Program-made: the position numbers and the translations under genes
The notes under the pieces: model-generated
Databases searched by the model: none
The model's input: only the letters and a program-made list of their open reading frames with translations
What the model was told of the DNA's origin: nothing
Assembly: GCA_029532625.1 (NCBI GenBank)
Contig: JARFXM010000003.1
Span: forward strand, 3,782,001-3,846,000
Origin: Lomentospora prolificans
Lineage: Eukaryota; Ascomycota; Sordariomycetes; Microascales; Microascaceae
Direction: 5' to 3'
Length of the DNA: 64,000 nucleotides
Shown here: positions 60,349-64,000 of the stretch, in pieces
How positions within the stretch are numbered: the stretch's first letter is position 1
How the letters are laid out: every line of letters begins with the position of its first letter

Positions 60349-62334
60349 AGATCATCCCAGGCTCAACGTCAGTATTTATTCCATGTCATGTCTTGATTAT
60401 ATCTCTCAAGTCTATCCATCGCTCAGTGGCGGCCACCAATACCTGATTTGAATCGGCCCGCCAAGTGCATTCTGCGCATCATTCGGTCTATCTCATGGCA
60501 TCCAACACATGGCATCCATACATAAGACTTGACGTATTGTCTATTTGTCTGGTAACTCATGCCAAGTCCATGCGACCTCGAGATTGGTAGCTCCATGCAT
60601 CGATGCCCTATGCGTTAGCCTCATCTTGGACATACTAACCGTTCTAACTTCGGTCAAGAGCCAAGGTGCCATAGGTTCGAGGTAATGGGAAAGGGGGAAA
60701 GGACTGAAATTCGGTATCCGCCGTTGCCTTTGCTGATGAGGCGCATCAATCCCTAGGGGGCCGACTCGTATTCTCTCCAGTCATAGCCCCGCTTGGTGGC
60801 ATTCTGCTTTAGCCTCTAGACCTCATGCATGGCTACCTTGTCAAAGCTTTCGAGGGCGAGAAGTAAGTGGTGGGTGAACAGGAGCTTGTCGCTGATCAGA
60901 GAGGCGTCAATCCCACCTTATTTTGCGTCCCGGCCGCCTGCTCTAAATGAGTTATTAGTAACCGCTGGGGGCCAGATCGATAGAACCAGGAATGTATATC
61001 CATTCATTTCTTTTTTTTTTTTTTTTTTTTTTGTATCTTGTTCCTAACTGGTAACTCTTTCAAGCTTCCAAGCGTCGCTCGGCTAACATGGATGCCTTGA
61101 CCGCATAATGGTGTGGCCTAGCGCCCGCATACAGCATCCGCAAAACACTCGGCCCTTGTTATATATCAGAGTTGGCGATGCCACCGTCTAAGTTGACTCC
61201 CTCTGTTGTAGTTAGTAATGTCACAATGTAGCAAGGCTTGAAAAGGAATAAGAAACGAAACAAGCATGGTCGAGACTGATTGCCGAGGCGCACTGCGGCA
61301 GACCAACACTTCCGAGATGCCTTAATGTGATGCCCGGCAAATAGAAGCCAAGGCGAATGGCATATCGAGGAAGTAATGAGCTACATTTCCCGCACTTGCA
61401 GGTACACCAACGCCCTTTTCTTCCCTTTTGGTCCATGTCTCTTGCGATCCAGCCTTACGGCCGTTGTAGTTGTGAACCAATGACTCCACGCTACCACACA
61501 AAGGTGCCTTGTATCCTTGCTCAGGCTTAGAAAACAGGGGTGTGAGAGCTGGCGATCTCGAGCAGCCTGACTAGTTCGGTTGTTTTATTGAGTTGGATTG
61601 TAAGCACATGCGTATTGGCCTTTTACCTATGCACCCTGAAAGGCTCGGGGCCTTATCCACTGTTGGCGACTATGCGGGGGAGTAGCCTGGTGGAACTGTA
61701 GTATTCTCATATAAGCTCATGTTACTTACCAATAGACTCGAAGACGTATGTTCAGACGTACACGTATAGCGTGAGTGGCGAGATGGGGGAATTGACACAG
61801 AGTACGAAGTAAAGCAAGCGATGGAGGACCCTCTCGTGGCCTTGCGACATGGGTATTATTGGTTGTGACGCAATCGAACGGGGGACTGTAGAGCAGCATG
61901 AATTGTCACAAAGTAAATGAAATCCACCGAGGCTGATGCGCCAAAATCAAAACATGCAAAGCCAGACCTCTGGCCTGAGGTGGAAAAGAAGTTTCTGAAG
62001 TAAAGTTGGCACCTAAAACCCGTAACCACATATTCGAACACCATCCAAAACGTAATAGAACACCACCAGCTCTCGATTCGACCTAAATGTTGCCGACGGG
62101 GCAAGAGATGATCCATCTAAACCCATACTTCTACGACGGACTGAACAAGAAAAAGCGAGCAAAACCAACCCTGGTTTTGCTGCACCCGTCTCTCACCGAG
62201 ATGCCAACTCCCCTTAGAGTCCACCTCGGTGGCTTCCTTTTGTGTTCCACTAGAAACTGATAGGAAATATGATGGACAGAAAATGATTTGAAGAAACCAG
62301 GAGTAAAGAGGAATATGCTTAGTTGTCGTGTTGC

Positions 62335-63423
62335 TCAACCCCTATCGTCGGGTCGAAATGCCGTGGCGCCATAGAAACCCCCCTCTCCTCCACTAGCAGC
62401 GCAGGCAAGACATACACCACCACCGTAGACCCTCGTGTGCCTTGTCCATCCAGTCCCGTATCCGTCCGTTACGGAGATTACCTCGCCTTGGACCTCAACG
62501 CCTTTCTCCGGCAACGGGTAGCCCTCGTGCCCCGGTGGTGCCGGAGGGAGGAAGGGGTTTGTTGTGGGGAACGAGTTCGATAACAACATCCCACCATGGG
62601 ATGCGTTGCCTGAGCGTTCATCCTGGGTCGTGCCAGAGCCCGATGAATCTGAGTGATGTTGTTGAAGGGGTGCGGGTATGTCAACGGGCCTCGACTTAGC
62701 AAAAGTAGGGCTAGTGGGCGCTGCCGACGATATCGACGGACTTGTTGACGCAAGATAGTCTGGGTTTGGCTGGTGGATGAAGGAGGAATCGAGCTCTCGA
62801 GTGCTGTGATAGAGCCTGTGGTCGTTGCGGCTGAAGAGGGATGGGGACAGGGCGGGCGGTGTAAGTGGTGGGGGTGGGGGAGGCCTCATCATCACATATC
62901 GTTGCAGGGTAGGTTCTGGTCGGGGCCTTGGCGAGGATCCACTATCATGAAGCGCGCTTCCATCGACTTGAGATCCAGGGCGAGGGATCGAACCCTGACC
63001 GAATGCACCATTGTCTCGGCACGAGGAGGTAGAAAATTCACGAGCCTGGTCATCCATCATCCAAAATGGCGGCGGCGCAGGGGGGGGGAAAAGATAATGG
63101 AGAGATTGATACGGTTGAGGTGAGCTGAGGAGCACGGGCTTTGCTCGCGGGGCACCAGGCTGATGCTGAGGAAGGGCGTATTTTTCAAGGGGAGCGGTGG
63201 CGGGGTGGTTGTGGGTAGTAGAGGAGGTAGTGGTGCCTCTCCTCCACACAATGATTCTTCGAGCTGAGTGTCGAACAATGACGAAGATGGCGAAGATGGC
63301 AAGTCCGTTCCATGTATGCTTTAAGAGGAAAGATACATGGGTATTCGTTGGGTTAGTTGCTGAGGCAAGATTATGCATTTCCAAAGGAAGCCAGTCAACG
63401 TTGGGGCTGGAGGCGACCGGCAT
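62335..63423 (-). CDS. Single-pass membrane protein with conserved-looking C-terminal tail
   Basis: The in-frame ATG at 63423 (MPVASSPNVDWLP) gives 362 aa in one exon; the frame is open further upstream, but only from a GTG. A transmembrane helix at ~38-52 (WNGLAIFAIFVIV) is followed by basic RHSARR, predicting a short outside N-terminus and a long cytoplasmic part. The middle ~220 residues are Pro/Ser-rich and disordered. The last ~65 residues (GYPLPEKGVEV...DGYGTGWTRHTRVYGGGVCLACAASG...GGFYGATAF) are Gly/aromatic-rich with a CLAC pair. This resembles a tail I recall in unnamed fungal proteins. Function unknown. Confidence 0.8.
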   Translation of the reverse strand: MPVASSPNVDWLPLEMHNLASATNPTNTHVSFLLKHTWNGLAIFAIFVIVRHSARRIIVWRRGTTTSSTTHNHPATAPLEKYALPQHQPGAPRAKPVLLSSPQPYQSLHYLFPPPAPPPFWMMDDQAREFSTSSCRDNGAFGQGSIPRPGSQVDGSALHDSGSSPRPRPEPTLQRYVMMRPPPPPPLTPPALSPSLFSRNDHRLYHSTRELDSSFIHQPNPDYLASTSPSISSAAPTSPTFAKSRPVDIPAPLQQHHSDSSGSGTTQDERSGNASHGGMLLSNSFPTTNPFLPPAPPGHEGYPLPEKGVEVQGEVISVTDGYGTGWTRHTRVYGGGVCLACAASGGEGGFYGATAFRPDDRG

Positions 63424-64000
63424 GGCTGGATAGTTATACTCTGGGCCGATGGGCACAGAGCTGTTTATGGAAAGTGGTAATAACTAATGGTGGGCCCGGG
63501 TGACCACCTTCTTCACGAGAGCCTGGCTGGGACCGGGAAGAGTTGGGGGTGGTAGCCGGGTAAGGCAAACTCCCAAGGTTCCGCAGGGGGGTGGACGTGG
63601 ATGGGGAGCCAAGCAGGCAGTCCGATAGTAGGAAGAAGGGGGCGTATGCTGTTTTAGGACCTCTTCGGCGCTGTGTTGATTACCACCACGGTTTGGTGTG
63701 AGGTGAAGGATGCCTTCTTACCCTCTGAGATGGGGTGGGGGGGGAGAATAAGCTGGAAGGAATAGGTAAAATCAGATCGTCATTTAAAATTTGATTACGA
63801 GCTTTTCCGCTTTCTTTTCCACGAGAGTTGCTCTGGCGTGTCGTAAAGCCAGCCTTGAATTCTTTAGCTTATGGGCGTATAAACGGGCGGCCGAGACAGC
63901 GACCACGCGCGCGCTGAAAGAAGGCAATAACGGCTTTTCGAAAGAAGAAAAAAGGGGGGGTACCGAGGGAAGGGGTGACCGGTTCTCTAAGGGCAGCTGG
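63424..64000. other. Upstream flank of the last gene
   Basis: This presumably holds the promoter of the minus-strand membrane-protein gene. Pyrimidine-rich stretches in that gene's orientation occur, for example opposite 63731-63750. No other gene was seen before the window ends. Confidence 0.5.

Larger units (their letters stand above)
54311..62334. other. 8-kb gene-poor interval
   Basis: No frame has recognisable motifs. Poly(A) at 58310-58339 and poly(T) at 61011-61032 stand out, and a short ACACCAG repeat (three to four copies) is at about 56740-56768. A small minus-strand frame at 60016-60348 is listed separately. Nothing resembling a transposase, reverse transcriptase or long terminal repeat was seen. 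Confidence 0.5.

Overview
The window looks like a stretch of a filamentous ascomycete nuclear genome (Pezizomycotina, probably Sordariomycetes). Introns are short (49-135 bp) with GTRNGT donors and CTAAC/CTGAC-type branch points. The proteins are typical of moulds: secreted plant-wall hydrolases with a fungal cellulose-binding module, a Neurospora/Aspergillus-type kinesin-3, a 2EXR-family protein and a laccase-like multicopper oxidase. Intergenic spacers are long. Twelve protein genes can be supported, nine of them confidently. No rRNA, tRNA, CRISPR array or intact transposon was recognised.

Layout. 1-2.2 kb: no gene seen. 2.2-16.3 kb (minus): one giant gene for a ~4,670-residue Glu/Ala/Pro-rich protein, with three Trp + Lys/Gly modules at the N-terminus, a very long acidic core, a short Ala/Gly hydrophobic segment and a basic tail. 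As given, its frame is broken by two single-base homopolymer shifts that cancel each other. 16.3-21.0 kb: gene-free spacer. 21.0-23.1 kb: a head-to-head pair, ESCRT-III subunit Snf7/Vps32 (minus, four exons) and a two-exon gene whose product resembles the telomere CST subunit Ten1 (plus). 23.1-27.7 kb: poor in coding sequence, with the remnant of an F-box gene. 27.7-29.5 kb: secreted GH10 xylanase with a C-terminal CBM1. 30.9-36.3 kb: kinesin-3 (UncA/Nkin2/Unc104 type). 37.0-38.3 kb (minus): secreted Asp-box hydrolase, probably a GH93 exo-arabinanase. 39.5-41.7 kb (minus): six-exon kelch-repeat type I membrane protein. 43.2-44.6 kb (plus): mitochondrial release factor 1, convergent with a secreted multicopper oxidase (44.8-46.7 kb, minus). 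48.3-49.3 kb (plus): 2EXR-domain protein. 51.3-53.0 kb (minus): polyglutamine protein with a CT-rich upstream region. 53-62.3 kb: a long gene-poor interval. 62.3-63.4 kb (minus): single-pass membrane protein with a distinctive C-terminal tail.

How the genes relate. This is a housekeeping neighbourhood (membrane remodelling, telomere capping, vesicle/endosome transport, mitochondrial translation) interleaved with secreted enzymes. The GH10 xylanase and the putative arabinanase both act on arabinoxylan/pectin side chains, but the kinesin separates them and they do not form a cluster. I see no secondary-metabolite cluster.

The most notable items are the giant acidic protein with its compensating frame breaks, the short multi-exon Ten1-like gene, and two lineage-type proteins of unknown function (the kelch membrane protein and the 'HTRVYGGGVC' tail protein). 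All family assignments were made by eye from motifs; no database search was possible.
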